64,000 bases of DNA from Buddleja alternifolia (lineage: Eukaryota; Streptophyta; Magnoliopsida; Lamiales; Scrophulariaceae), in NCBI GenBank assembly GCA_019426215.1, contig CM033403.1, forward strand, positions 1,307,001 to 1,371,000, read 5' to 3'. The notes under the pieces are model-generated. The model saw only the letters and a list, made by a program, of their open reading frames with translations, had not been told where the DNA came from and made no database searches. Of this stretch, positions 46,501-58,229 are shown in pieces (positions within the stretch are counted from its first letter, which is position 1; each line of letters opens with the position of its first letter). The translations under genes and the position numbers were made by a program.

Positions 46501-47017
46501 CTTTACCATTCTTCTTAATTACTAGTACTATATTAACCAACCATTCAACATATCGAGTTGGCCTAATGAACTTGGCTTCGACCAACTTTTCTATTTCTTC
46601 TTTGATGGCTCCCATTAGATCTGGGGATAGACGCGTCGGCGCTTGTATTACAGGTTTAAAGCCTGGATTAATGGGTAACTCGTGTCGAGCTACATTTGTA
46701 TCAATTCCGGGCATTTCATGATGTGCCCAAGCGAAACAATCTTTAAATTGATGTAATATTTCGATTAGTTCTCTTTTCTCTATTTGGTTTATTTTTGAAC
46801 TTACGTAGGTAATTCGAGGATTTTCGATTGTCCCTAGATTAACTTCTTCCAACTGATCCTGACCATTTTTTCTGGTATCTCCGTCTGGTTCTAGGATCCC
46901 TTCTTTGATATTTTTGGTTTGCGAATTAGCTACATCCTTTTCGTTCTGGCCGTCTGTTCTATGTTTATTGTTTCGAGAATCTTCATTATGAGTGTCATCT
47001 TTTCGAGAGCCTGCCAT
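43516..47017 (-). pseudogene. Tat pol: RT, RNase H, second RNase H, integrase
   Basis: Polyprotein that copies element RNA into DNA and integrates it. RT lies at 47017-46025, with IVLVIKKNGKVRICIDFRDL and GYYQLKIAEADRHKTAF; the catalytic box reads YIDN instead of YxDD, so the second aspartate is lost. RNase H spans 46015-45503. A second RNase H (45499-44831) has YFDGSSTRDSAG, NNRAEYEALILGLEVL and IKGDSQLIINQVKG. Integrase (44761-43748) has the zinc region THEGVCGAH...CKQRQK, where a usual cysteine is arginine, and the acidic residues in WAMDII, TFDQARVF and GQAESSNK. The C-terminal segment (YGKWSSKWEGPFLIS) is in another frame after a shift near 43790. From 46025 to 43748 one frame is kept, broken by stops at 46025, 45764, 45503 and 44831. 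It is a dead copy. Confidence 0.9.
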
Positions 47018-47268
47018 ACACGTTTCATCTCGAGAGGTGATTGTTTGGGGACCTGTCGCACATGTTGGATCTCGGGAGGTTGTTTCTCAAGAATTTTCCT
47101 TACACATTTCGTTATGACAATATATTGAATTAAATTTATCATGACTAATATGATCAAGATCGTAATCACATAATTTTGATTATATTCGTTCAATACTTAA
47201 TTTTTGAAAAACGTTTGAAACAACGCTATCCCTACTTACAATTGCTTTCTTCATAACTTATACAAAGT

Positions 47269-50200
47269 TTAAACTTGCCCTATTTCGATTTCGGCTAACT
47301 TAGAGCCCATCTCGAATGCAGACTCTTCTCGGACTTCCCTTTCTTCTTCTTCTTCTTCTGTAGCCTCTTCGATGGCTTTTCCCGTGAATCTTAAATGGCT
47401 ACTTCCTTCGAGCTTTCCTGCTCCATACCTGGCATTGACAATTTGTGTATCGATGAAATAATTATTTCTTTCTGCTTTGACCACCTCGAATTGGTGTCCG
47501 TTCCAACAAATTAACACTTGATGTAAGGTCGAAGGGATACAATAGTTTTGATGCATCTAATCTCTCCCCAATAGAGCATTAAATGATGGTGAATTTGTCT
47601 CGACTACAAAAAATGCCGAATAGGAACTTTGGGTTCCTATTTTGATCCGACAGGGCAAAACTCCTAAGACTTTGGTAGCTTGACCCGAAAATCCGTAGAC
47701 TGCTACATCAGCAGCTACTAAGTCTTTCGAGCTTTTTCCTAGTCTTGTTAACGTTTTTTCCGGCAAAATGTTAACAGTAGCCCCATTGTCCACTAATACT
47801 TTATTAATGGGAATGCCTTCGATTTCGGCTTTTATGAACAAGGGTTTCATGTGGTTATTATTTATTTCCTCTTTCGAAAATAACAGTTTAGCCAAATTCT
47901 CGACTTTATGCCCATTGTCTTCGAGTGATTTATCACTAATAATTTGAAAACAAGACGGGTTACCTTTCTTCTGGTCAGTCGTAAGTTCAAGCATATTTTC
48001 TTCCTCATCCGTACTTTCTTTGGCTGCGAATTCGGCTAGCAGCACAGTTACCATATCTATGTCCCTATCTTCCTCAAGTTTCAGAATCCTTTCCAAAGAA
48101 GCTTCTTTTGCTTTTAAATCAACTTCGTTTGCTGATTCTTCGTATGGCACGTCTCCCAGTAGAATATCCAGGTCATCTCCAGACTCGAAATCTCCCAACT
48201 CTTCATCATCTTCAGTCGTAATACCTTTTCCTTTTAAACTCGCCTCTCTTAGTTGGTCGCTCAACTGATCAACATCCTTTTTGAGATCTTCCCCACTAGG
48301 ATTCTTGACTATTTTTTATTTCAAGATCCCTTTCGATAAGGCCTCTTCTTCGACCCTTAGATTGGCAATCATTGCCTCCTGTTGCATTTCCAAGGCCACC
48401 GCTGCTCGAGAGTAGGCCACTTGTTAGGTGATAACCTTCGGGTGGTCTTCTTTCTTTCTCTCGATGTGCCTGCGATATCCACCTAGGTGGTCCAAGGGTA
48501 AATTCCTGCCGGATGGTGCAGATCTTCCATATCCTCTTCCTCCTCTTCCTCGAAAGTGCCTATCGAAAGGCATTGTTCCAAAGACTTGGTCGTTCGCTTC
48601 GTACCGTTGCCTTTTATTCCAATCCTTTTGATATGCGGGAATCCAATCCGGATCGTTCGGGATAACTTATAACCTTACCAATTCATAATGCAAAATATCT
48701 GCGCACTGACTGCATAATATCTTCTGCATCTGGGTTAAATTCTTCACCACCTTAGCAGGCGCCTGATAGATAATCTCACGTACAGGGGTTTCGAGTACCT
48801 CTTTATACGATTTTTCCTCTTTTCCTTGAGCGGTCGATTTGGTTTCGCCGACCGCTTCTTTGTTTTTCTGCTTTCCATCCTGATCAAATTCCAAAATTCT
48901 CTTCTCGATTCCTGATAGGCATATCGTGCCTCTCTCATACTGTTTTGCCACAAAACGTCTGAAAATTTGGCACTGGACGGTGGTATGCATAGTCTTCATG
49001 TGCCATCTGCACATGCCTTCCAAACCTTCGCCTTTTACCTTCGAGAATGTCAGCACTCCCTCATCTATCAGCCTATTGAACAATCGATTTACCAACTTGG
49101 CCTCTTTTCGTACATGTAAATTAGAATGTTCGAACTCGTTAATATCCACAGTATTAATCTCAAAATGTAGAACAGGAAATGGATCTTCCTCAATATTTGG
49201 TTTTTGAGTATCTGGAAAAATAATATCTTTTGAGTCCAATTTTTCTTGTACTAAATTCCTAAACATAATACACTCATTCGTTTCGTGTGAAAAAGCATTG
49301 TGCCATTTACAGTATGGCTTTTCTTTAATATCTGATTTTGAAGGGATTCTATGTCTCCCCTTCAACCTAAGTTTTTTATTGGCAAGAAGCCAATCGAATA
49401 TTCGCTCGGTTTTAGTCACATCGAAACTATACTCTTTTTCTTTCTTTGTTTGTAAAGAGCCTGTAGCTATACAGTCCTTTTTTTTGAGGGCCCCACATTG
49501 AAATGGGGGTCCTTTAACGAATTCTGCCATATTTATTTCATAGGCATCTTCGAATGCCCATGGAATTCCCACCTCAAAGGCATTGAAACCCTGATGTTTT
49601 CTCTGGCTTTCTTCTCTTAACATATTTTCGTATCTCACCACGCTCTCTGCTAGACCTCTAAAATCAAAGAACATCATTCCGTCAAATTTTACTCTATAAT
49701 CAAAAGCCATGTTTTGTTGAGCTAATTGAACAAACTTAGATTCGGGAATGTTCAAATGACATTTGATCCTAGCTTTCTTAAATCGGGCCAAGAATTCTTC
49801 TATTGACTCTCCAGGATTCTGCCTTATTTTGGCTAAGTCACTTATGGTCATGCTCGGTTCAGTTCGAGCAAAATGATTTTGGAACTGAAATTGCATTTCG
49901 TCCCAAGTATGTATCGAATTAGGTGATAAATTTGTATACTAGTTAAACGCTGGCCCGGTTAAGGAACTAGGGAATAACCTTATTTTTAGATAATCCTGAT
50001 CGGCTGCCTCTCGGCATTGGCAAGTGAATCGAGACAAATGTTCTAGAGCTGACACATGGTCTTCTCCAGAAAACAAAGTGAAGTTGGGAATTTTATATGT
50101 TCTTGGGAAAGGAAAATTCCTGTCTACCCAGTCGGGGTAAGGTTTCCCAGGAATCAAACGGTGGTTCCTTCGAAAACCAGGCCCATATATCCTTTCGATG

Positions 50201-51105
50201 GCCATTTCCACTTGATTTTGTAGAGGATCTTGAATTTGCGGTCCAAAATTTCCTCCTACGTAGTTATTAGGCACGTACTGCCCCCCAGCATATGAGATCT
50301 GCAAATTGTTATTCACGAAAGGGAAATCTTGGTTTGCCTGATAATTGGGCAGACCTTGATTTCCTATGTTAAAGGGTGCATTCGAAGATCCTATATATGG
50401 TTGACTTTGAGGCGCACCCTGCGTCCCATTGTAATATCCTTGAGTATAACCAATATTTGGTTCAGGATTTCCAAGATTAACATTAGGTGGGTATCCAGCG
50501 GGCAACTGTTCCGAACCATTCGGTTGTACGGAGACATTTGGCCTTGCTGGTTGAGGAATAAATTGAGTTGTATAGGCATTCACCTGACTCACACGTGGAT
50601 GCCCTCCAGCATTTTGTAGATTCGAGTAGTGCTGCTCCTCGAGTGGAACTTGACTCGAAGAAAGAGGAACTTGATTCGAGCACTGGCCAGTTTCGAATCT
50701 TTTCTCTCGAGTTCGCGCATCTCGAGGATACCCGAGGGGAACTTCATTAGGACTAACTGTCCTGGTTCGAACCCTAGGTTCTATTGATATTGATTGAGAT
50801 ACTTTTTCTACTAGAGTGTTATGCCTGCTAATTAGGGGTTTGAGTGCTAATGCTACCTGGGTATTTATCATATTCGAAAAGACATCACATGTTTGATTAA
50901 AGAGTTCTCCTAATTTAGTGATTACTCGAGTAACCTCCCGAGCCAGTCCATCTCGAGCGTTCACTGCAATGTCTTGCACAATTGCAGTGAATATTCGGGC
51001 AGACTCTTGCGCTAATGCTTGGTATTGATCATCGAATTCTCTTCTTTGATCTTCGCGAGCACTCGTTAGGGTCTGTTTCATAACTCGGACAAATTGTTCG
51101 TACAT
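47269..51105 (-). pseudogene. Tat gag-protease
   Basis: Gag packages element RNA; the protease matures it. A single frame runs from the ATG at 51105 to 47269, broken by stops at 49939, 48667, 48424, 48316 and 47557 but without frameshift. The N-terminal half is followed by a Gln/Asn/Pro-rich linker (50700-50240). The capsid-like part spans 50160-49600 (SIEEFLARFKKARIKCHLNI). Two zinc-knuckle-like motifs, CKWHNAFSHETNEC and CRWHMKTMHTTVQC, follow. A Gly/Arg stretch precedes an acidic region, then the protease with VLVDNGATVNILPEKTL and SFNALLGRD. At 49939 and 47557 the stop is TAG at a position where a tryptophan codon (TGG) would be expected from the family. Confidence 0.88.
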
Positions 51106-51236
51106 TTTGTCCGCTTGACTTTATGTTTCGCAACTGGTTGAGTATCACAGTCGTCAACCAAATCATCTCTGAGTGAATCCTCAGACATTATACAAGAATT
51201 TTATTTCTAAGAATTCTAAAACGCCAGTATTCAAAA

Positions 51237-51258
51237 CCGACTCCTACTGCGGTCGCCA
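51237..51258 (-). other. Primer binding site
   Basis: Minus-strand sequence TGGCGACCGCAGTAGGAGTC starts five bases inside the 5' LTR. It complements a tRNA 3' end with CCA, as required for first-strand priming. The tRNA identity was not verified; Tat elements commonly use tRNA-Arg. Confidence 0.75.
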
Positions 51259-51263
51259 AAACT

Positions 51264-52244
51264 TGTTTCGTAAAAAAAACAAATTAGATTAGGGTGGATC
51301 CAATCTCATGTTCCGAGCCCCGTGATAATCTATATCTTGAGATTATCTTTCAACCCCCGTGCTCGAATTCGATGCGCTAGACGGTGGTTCAGACTTTAAG
51401 ACTTCGGCGTGCTGTTTAAAATAATTATTCGGACCGCAATTGATGAAAATATTTATCGTCTTCGAATGAGACAATAATACAGTGAAAGAAAAATTCAAGT
51501 CCAGATAAATATTATCTCTCAGATACTTAAATCTAACAAAAGATAATCTTATACCTACGTGAGAATTTCTCGATCGTATGTATTATTTTGGGTGTTAATT
51601 ATTGTCTTCGAATGCAATAATGGAATGACAGGTAAGATTCAAGCCCAGATAACAATTATCTCTCAGATACTTAAATCTGACAAAAAGATAATCTTATACC
51701 TATGTGAGAATCTTTCCTTTAAATACAATGATGAACGGAAAACTTAGGTCAAGATACAAATCACTATCAAATACTGAAATTTGAAAACAGATAATTTATA
51801 CCTCCATAAAAGCCTTCAGTTCGAGAGAAAGTTACAAACGATTGAATACTGGTACAAACTCCGAGAGTCGGATCCAGCAAGTCTTGGTAAATTATCGCTA
51901 ATCAATGCTACAAGCTACTCCTAATTACGCCTACGCCTACTCTTAGGAAAAGAGAAAAAAAGTTGTTGTTGATTCTGATGATGCCTTCTCCTTCCTTTTT
52001 TCATTTTTTTATCTCTGCTTCGTGGCCCTACGTCTTCAACCGTCGAGAACTGCTTCTAACTTCTCTTTCAAAATTATTTCGTCTTGGCGGGTTACTTTTC
52101 TTCTTTGACCCTGCATTAGATCTGACTTCTTTGGGCCTGCTTTGTTATGGGTTTAACCTTTTATTTCTGGGCCCATTAATTGCTGTTGGGCCTTTTGAGG
52201 TCTTTTTTAATTCGTCAACCATTTTTATTTTTTTAGTGTAAACA
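51264..52244 (-). mobile_element. Tat 5' LTR
   Basis: 981 bp with plus-strand ends TGTTTCGTAAA and AGTGTAAACA. Related to the solo LTR at 15676-16683. TTATACCTACGTGAGAAT-type segments are repeated two to three times inside (51545-51570, 51690-51715, 51790-51815), suggesting internal duplication of a roughly 130-bp block. It adjoins LINE-derived sequence at 52245. Confidence 0.88.
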
Positions 52245-52249
52245 CTCTT

Positions 52250-53364
52250 CATGAGGAAAAAATGTTCTAGATTCACGAGAAAGGCATGCCTTGGAAGCGA
52301 AGAAATCGGCCACCGTATTACCTTCACGGAAATAAAAATATGTGAGTGAAGCTGCAATCCATGCGATTCCTAAATTCTTTAATCTGCGAAAGCAGCGAAT
52401 GAAGCTTCCAGTGGCCTTTGAAATCGGTTTAAATAAGATTAAGAGCAGCAAGTGATTCGATCTCAACCCATAGGCGTCTCAAAGTAAGGTTCCAAGCTAC
52501 CTCAAGACCTCTTTTCACCGCATAGACCTCCGCATAAGTGTTCGAATTAGGTCGGAGACGGTAGCAGATCTAGAATTTTTATTCAATGGGGGTACCAGAA
52601 TTTTATCCGGGAGAGCGAGATTGTTGTGATATAGTTATACAATTCGTTAAGGGGGGTGTGGGCCCCCCCGCGGTACGATATGCTATATTTATGGGGGGAA
52701 ATATAATAAGGAATTAGGTTCAATTACAACTTTTGACATAATTTATACTCTTATACCTCTTTTGTTATAACCAGGATTTTGGGTTTTGGGGGGCTAACTC
52801 AAAGTAAATGGGGAAAACGTGATATTTTTCGATCTTGAGGGAGACAAAATTCAAATATAAAAAATTTTATAAGGTAAAAAAATAATTTTTCAAAATTGAG
52901 GGGGGACATTTAATAATTTGAGTGGAGGCATTATTGTAATTATAAATTAAAATTTAAAAATATCTATATATTAATTTTTTTTTCCAGTGGGGGCACTGTC
53001 CCCCTGGCTATAAGGTAGATCCGCCCCTGGTCGGAGAAGTTCTTGAAAGGCCAAAATGACATTACCTTTGTAATCCCTTATAACACCACCTGCTCCCGCA
53101 ATAGATGAAAAGATTGTAGAGGCACCGTTCGTATTGATCTTGAAAATTCCTCTCTCAGTCTTTTTTCAATAAACCATAATGGGAGATTTGGATGGGGGGA
53201 GCAAATATGAATACCAAAATAAGCACTGTATCAAAATCCCCCGTCCAATGCTCCCACTTCGAAATATTTCCATGAGAAAGATTAAAGATATGATGCTCAA
53301 CATTCCAAAACCACCCTTTTCCAGTGAAAACCTTTGTTTTGATGTTTGGCGTTGATGTCAACAA
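52250..53364 (-). pseudogene. LINE 3' end: RNase H domain, split by an insertion
   Basis: Read on the minus strand, the RNase H-like fold starts at FKINTNGAST (about 53150) and continues GAGGVIRDYKGNVILAFQEL up to 53038. It is then interrupted by the element 52559-53029 and resumes NTYAEVYAVKRGLEVAWNLT. After a one-base frame change near 52435 comes LKNLGIAWIAASLTYFYFRE, then GNTVADFFASKACL. These are the typical beginning and end of the RNase H-type domain found at the C-terminus of plant LINEs and in related host proteins. Sequence further upstream (53160-53364) is degenerate. The Tat LTR abuts its 3' end. It is not functional. Confidence 0.8.
52559..53029. mobile_element. hAT-like element, 8-bp TSD GTCGGAGA
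   Basis: It inserted into the RNase H reading frame. GTCGGAGA is present on both sides (52551-52558 and 53030-53037). The right end in complement is CAGGGGCGGATCTACC and the left end CGGTAGCAGATCTAGA, an imperfect TIR. Interior is rich in GGGGG/CCCCC strings and has no ORF. Removing it rejoins the LINE frame exactly, which confirms the boundaries. Confidence 0.88.
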
Positions 53365-53909
53365 TTAAATATGACAAGAAGTAATGGGGTGTCCCCTTTA
53401 ATTAAACGTTATATTTGTTTGATATCGGCTCTTCTTTCTACCACTTTCAACGACTGAGAGGTCCTTATCAGCTATGAAATTGACGAAAAAAGACTCAGAA
53501 GAAAGAAGATGGAAGATCAATACCTTGCAAATTGTTTATACTTGCTTAAAGGGAAGCACTACAGAGAAAATTGACACAAAGTCTATTTTAAACGATTTTT
53601 ATGTCATAAAAGTAAGCCATGTATTATATACAAAAGAACCACTTATATATTTTGAATCTACTATAAATTTTATTGAAGATTAGTTTGTTTACAGATGATA
53701 ATTGTTATTACATGATAATTGTTATTTTAATTATCTATTAAAAGGAAATAAATTTGAATGTCTACATATAAGTATTATTAAAGAAATTACTTTAATGGAA
53801 TTCGACGCCCGCAATATGTCATTCCTGAATCCGTTCCTGGAACAAACCAATAGAAAAAATACAATGGTCATTTAGCGGGCCATTGATACTACTCGAATCG
53901 AGTCATTAA
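53365..53909. other. Intergenic, no gene recognised
   Basis: The ORF 53474-53683 (+) is AT-biased, has no recognisable domain and is probably chance. AATCGAGTCATTAA at 53896-53909 is the left TSD of the next retroposon. Confidence 0.4.
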
Positions 53910-55004
53910 CACACAGTTCGACATGAGAGAAATTTCTCTCTTCTGCACTCTCTCTCCTTTGAGAGTGTAGTGCCCCTTTTAGGGTTTTCTGGCCGCCGCC
54001 ACACCTCCACCGGAATTTTCAGGCCTTCATTTCTCTTTCTCTATCAGCCCCACCATTCCTCCGCCCCGATGCATTTTTCCTCCACCTAATTTAATAAAAA
54101 AATGTCAAGAATCCGGCCCTTCGTCAAACTCAAGAGCCCTTACCAGAGCTGCCCACATCCGGCGCCTACACCAAGCGAAAAAATGGCTGAATCATCTCTA
54201 TGGAGAACCAAACCTCCATATCCGCCGGTCGGAGGTGAAGTTAGCTCTTTTCCGACGTCCACCGGCGGTCTCTATCCCACCGCCGGCCGATCCACCACCC
54301 CCACTGCCCAAGAGAAAAAGAGAGAAGCCATTGATGGCTACCCTCTCTTTTGATGATCGAAAAATGATTTCTACTCTCCATTTTTCATATTGCTCTTTAT
54401 TAAAAATCGAGGAACTTTTTGATTTTCCGGTTGAGTATGTTATTAACATTTGTTTTATGTTTCCGGTAGTTCCTCCCAATGAAAAATCGGGTCGTTTTGT
54501 TTTCGTCTTGCATTTTTATTATTACTACTATGTTGTGTTTTCTTCTCATTTGTGGTTTTTGGTTTTCTGGATTTGGTTCTTGTTGCAGCAGATTGTTTGG
54601 CATAGGGTGATGAGTTCTCTGGGACATCTTCATTTGGAAGGTGAAAAAAAAGACTCTACACGATGTTTGTGAAAAGAAGACTCTGGATGGAAGATTTCGG
54701 TTGAGCCATTCTCTCGAGAAGAACATGGTTCAGTGTCAACTTGTTACCTAGCTCCTTTTTTAGGGATTGGGAGCCCTTGCTAGATGTGGTCTCTTGCTAT
54801 TGTCAAGATACAGACCTTCATTCTGGCACCTGTTACGCTAGTGGGTTGTGATTGTGTTTTGTGTAATTCCATTTTAGAGTCTTTTTTATCTTCTGCAATA
54901 ACTGCTATTTATATTAGTGAGCAGAAAGTGCATGTTGTCGGATTGAATTTTGCAATTTCTTTCTGTTTTATTAATGCATAAATTTTAATTATATATATAA
55001 AAAA
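53910..55004 (+). mobile_element. Short retroposon with A-tail and 14-bp TSD
   Basis: AATCGAGTCATTAA occurs at 53896-53909 and 55005-55018, and the insert ends in ATATATATAAAAAAA. This is the footprint of LINE-mediated retroposition. The 5' third is GC-richer and has small frames (54102-54353, 54235-54672) with Pro/Lys-rich text such as PPPPLPKRKREKPLMATLSF. The 3' part (54590-54980) has the look of an untranslated region. It lacks RT and endonuclease. It is either a LINE derivative with its middle deleted or a retro-copied host transcript; TTGTTGCAGCAG at 54582 resembles an intron acceptor, which would argue for incomplete splicing. Confidence 0.7.
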
Positions 55005-55018
55005 AATCGAGTCATTAA

Positions 55019-56212
55019 TGCTGCATGTTTCTTGACTTTTTTTCGAGTGTGGGGTGCTATTTTTCTCAAGCACTCGTGTTTTTTTTGGTGTCGAAGCTAA
55101 GTCCAACGGCTCTATTTTATAAATGACGTTGCAACTTTAATCGATGACAAATTATTTGTTTGACATTACAAAACAAAAAATGGTTTTATTATTGTGACCC
55201 TCCTTCAACAAAGGATCATGATAGTTTATTGTTATCCTCAAAGTTGAATAAAAGTTATTATTTACATCGGTTCATGAAAATAGAATATTTTATTTTTTCA
55301 TGATCATGCAAGTGGGGTGATAATCTGTTCGACCCTAATGAAAAGTCATCATTGACAAAACTTATGGAAGTAATTAATATGTTTTGAATGATTTACTAAT
55401 AAAACGTGGCCATGATAATCCTTTAGAAATTTAAAATATCATATGATTGAATTTGTAGATAATTTATACTCGTATGAGTCTTCATTTAAATTTGGCTTCC
55501 AAACTTTTATATTTGTCAAAGAGTTTTTGAATTTATTCAAACTTGTTGACAGTTCACACTTGTCTCAAAGAGTTTTCACTTAAAATTTGGTTTGTAAACA
55601 CTTTCACACTTTTGTCCAGGAATTCTAGGATTTGGCCGAATTTGTTGACATTTTATACTCATATCAAAGAGTATTTGAATTCATGCAAATTTGTTTATAG
55701 TTCTTATTCGTCTTGCAGGAGTATCATACTTGCATTGATATGCAATTTACAAACACCTTACACTCATATTGAGGAGTATTGTTGACAATTTAAGCTCATG
55801 GAGCATTATTAATTGATGGTTTAAATCTTATTGGGGAGCCTTATTCATAGTTTAGGCTCTTATCAGGGAGTACTTGAAAGATTTTCAAGTTGAAAATTTT
55901 CATATAGTTTAAGCTTGTATCAAGGAACTCTTGAGATTTGAAAGGGAAGTGAAATTGCTCCAGTGATGAAATCCTTTAATTGTTCTATAGAAATTAACCC
56001 ATCAGATTAGACCTGCAATTCCTTGGTTGAAGATTTCTCCCTTGTCGCTTGATTATTGTTTTGTGGATGTCTCAGCTTCATCAAGAGCTTCGGGTTGTTC
56101 TCGCATTATGTGGCTAGCACCAATACAATTAATTTTGTTCATCAGCTTTGTGATTTGAGAGTCTTGCTACTGGACATGCCTGACTAGTCCATCAACAACA
56201 TTGTGAAGTTGA
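55019..56212. repeat. Intergenic with degenerate tandem repeat
   Basis: From about 55440 to 55960 the sequence repeats a theme of GTTGACAGTTTACACTTGTC, AAAGAGTATTTGAATT and ATTTGGTTTGTAAACAC every 60-90 bases, heavily diverged. The remainder shows nothing recognisable. No gene. Confidence 0.4.
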
Positions 56213-56518
56213 AAGGCAAAATTTTATTTTTTAGTCCCACAGGATCTCGCGATTTTAGTTTTAGTCCCGCACTTTATGTGATTTTAAATATTGTCCCAAT
56301 AATTTTCAATAATTGCAAACTTGGTCCTTTTTTAGGCAGAGTTAGTCCCACATGATTATTTCCATTAAATTTGACGGAGTTGGGCACTTGAAGCTCACGT
56401 GACTGTTAAATCCCCATTTTGGCTAAAAAATATTGGGACATTTTCTAAAATTCGTAAAGTGTGGGACTAAAACCTAGAATCGCGATATCTTGTGGGACTA
56501 AAATTGAAATTTTACCTA
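56213..56518. mobile_element. MITE of the GTCCCAC family, copy 1
   Basis: Inverted arms: TTTAGTCCCACAGGATCTCG at the left and CGATATCTTGTGGGACTAAA at the right. The interior contains GGTCCTTTTTTAGGCAGAGT and CACGTGACTGTTAAATCCCC. No ORF. Ends lie in AATTTTA-rich DNA; the TSD was not resolved. Confidence 0.7.
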
Positions 56519-56789
56519 ATAACAATAAATCTAGAATGACTATCAACACTATCTCAACCTCGACCAATGTAATGCAATTGATTCAATCATTCAACTTTTC
56601 ATATGCTCTAATTGTTGTATATACATAACTTTATTTTCTACCACATATCATTTTTCCTCCCAAACTCAAGCCTCATATCATGCATATTTCAAGAACTAAA
56701 TATTCTCCATCCATCCAGAAATTTTGTAAAGTGCAATCTTATATAGAAGGTAGTTTTGATAGTCTTTCTAGATAAATTGTTATCTGACA

Positions 56790-57066
56790 ATTCTAATTTT
56801 ACTCACACATAATATCGTGATTCTAGTTTTAACCCCACGCTTTACAGGATTTTAGAAAATGTCCCAATATTTTTTTTAGCCAAAATGGGGATTTAATGGC
56901 CACGTGAGTTTCACGTGGAATATATCGTATGAGACCAACTCTGCTTAAAAAAAGGACCAGGTTTGCAACTAGTAAAAAATATTGGGACGTTTATTAAAAT
57001 CCTGTACAACGTGGGACTAAAACTAGAATCGAGATATCCAGTTAGACCAAAATTGGAATTTTGCTG
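56790..57066. mobile_element. MITE of the GTCCCAC family, copy 2
   Basis: Shares AGCCAAAATGGGGATTTAAT, TATTGGGACGTTTATTAAAA and GTGGGACTAAAACTAGAATC with copy 1 and is inverted relative to it in the central part. The terminal arms are more diverged. Confidence 0.65.
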
Positions 57067-58229
57067 AAGTTGAGAATTTGCTCTTCTGGAGTTGTAGCAT
57101 TCACCATGAATGACACCATGTGATACTTCGACTTTTGATGAAGGGAAGAGATGAGAGGTAGAGATCGTCTCACTTGACTTGTCAAAAATTATCATCAATA
57201 AATTTTCGAGTCTGCAATTTAAAACAAATATAAAAAGTTGTACAAATAATATTTCTATCCAATCAAATTAAATTATGGATACAATTCCTATTTGTTCTTT
57301 CCTCAGATTCTTCAGTTAAACAATTTAACTTTTGGGATTGTAATCTTAAAGTCTTCAATACTTTGATCTTTTTCAGGCTCGACTTGATGCTTCAATAATG
57401 GTAATTTGAAAGATTCATGTCGTACTCGAATTAAACACTATCATTTTGGCATTTATTTGTTGGTGCTTTCGACCCCTGATCTCCCCTGAACTTGATTTGA
57501 ACTTCAACAATGTTAATTCGTGGGCTTAGTCCCGTAATCACGAATTAAATGCTACTATTTGATGAGTTTCAAGATGAACACCTTGAACCCCGCCTAGAAC
57601 GCCTAGAATGCCTTGGATCTCCATAGATTTGAGCTGAGAGAATTGGAAAATAGTCTTGACATCTCTCTTGCTCAAATGTGGTTGTAGAATTGTGCGTCTA
57701 GCTTCTTAAATTTGAGCTCTATTTATAGTTGTGGGGTTGAAGCTTTTCTCATAATCATTTGAGGAGGATTTACTGCCCTGACTTGAAAATATGATTTGAG
57801 TTGCTAAATGTGCGATTGAACTTCAATATATTGGGAACTGAGATGTAATTTCACTGCTTTAAGTACTTCAACACCACACATGACGGTATTTCATTTCTCA
57901 TCAATTAAATATTTTATTTAATCTTGACATCTTATTAGGAATTCCAAAATAAATAAAGATATATAAGGCAACAAACCTTTAATGTCTACACCCCCTATAT
58001 TCTTTGACTTTTTTCTTTTTTTTGATAATTTATTATGTGACATGTTCATTCTCCTACGATTTCGAAGGGGTTTCCTTTTCAGTTTTGCGGGTTTTATTGT
58101 AATCACTCGAACAACATTGCGGAACCTTGGGTCATATATAGAAGAAGGTTTGTGATTATGTCTTATTAAGCAATTAATATCCCAACATCATTATTGAATC
58201 TGATTCTTTCTTTGTGATTTTATGATTTG
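57067..58229. other. Intergenic, no gene recognised
   Basis: 57350-57740 (GGCTCGACTTGATGCTTCAA, GAACTTGATTTGAACTTCAA, CTCTATTTATAGTTG) resembles part of an LTR read in reverse, but I cannot assign ends. ORFs 56911-57198 and 57918-58106 are unsupported. Confidence 0.35.

Larger units (their letters stand above)
39926..52244 (-). mobile_element. Tat-lineage Ty3/gypsy element with antisense PMD gene, 3' LTR missing
   Basis: Order on the minus strand: 5' LTR (52244-51264), PBS (51258-51237), gag and protease (51105-47269), RT, RNase H, second RNase H and integrase (47017-43516), then the antisense PMD gene (43482-39926). The second, archaeal-type RNase H after the first, and gag with CxWHxxxxHxxxxC-type knuckles, mark the Tat lineage. 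The element ends abruptly at about 39925 in Athila protease sequence. There is no 3' LTR and no polypurine tract on that side. The pentamer next to the LTR at 52245 (CTCTT) has no partner. Confidence 0.85.

Noticed and set aside
34621..53370. Shared 19-mer ATGTCAACAATTAAATATG at 34623 and 53355
   Set aside because: Too short and AT-rich to claim homology, and the flanks differ.
54235..54672. A 145-aa host protein gene
   Set aside because: It lies wholly inside a retroposon bounded by a 14-bp TSD; the frame runs from a Pro/Lys-rich stretch into hydrophobic untranslated-like text.
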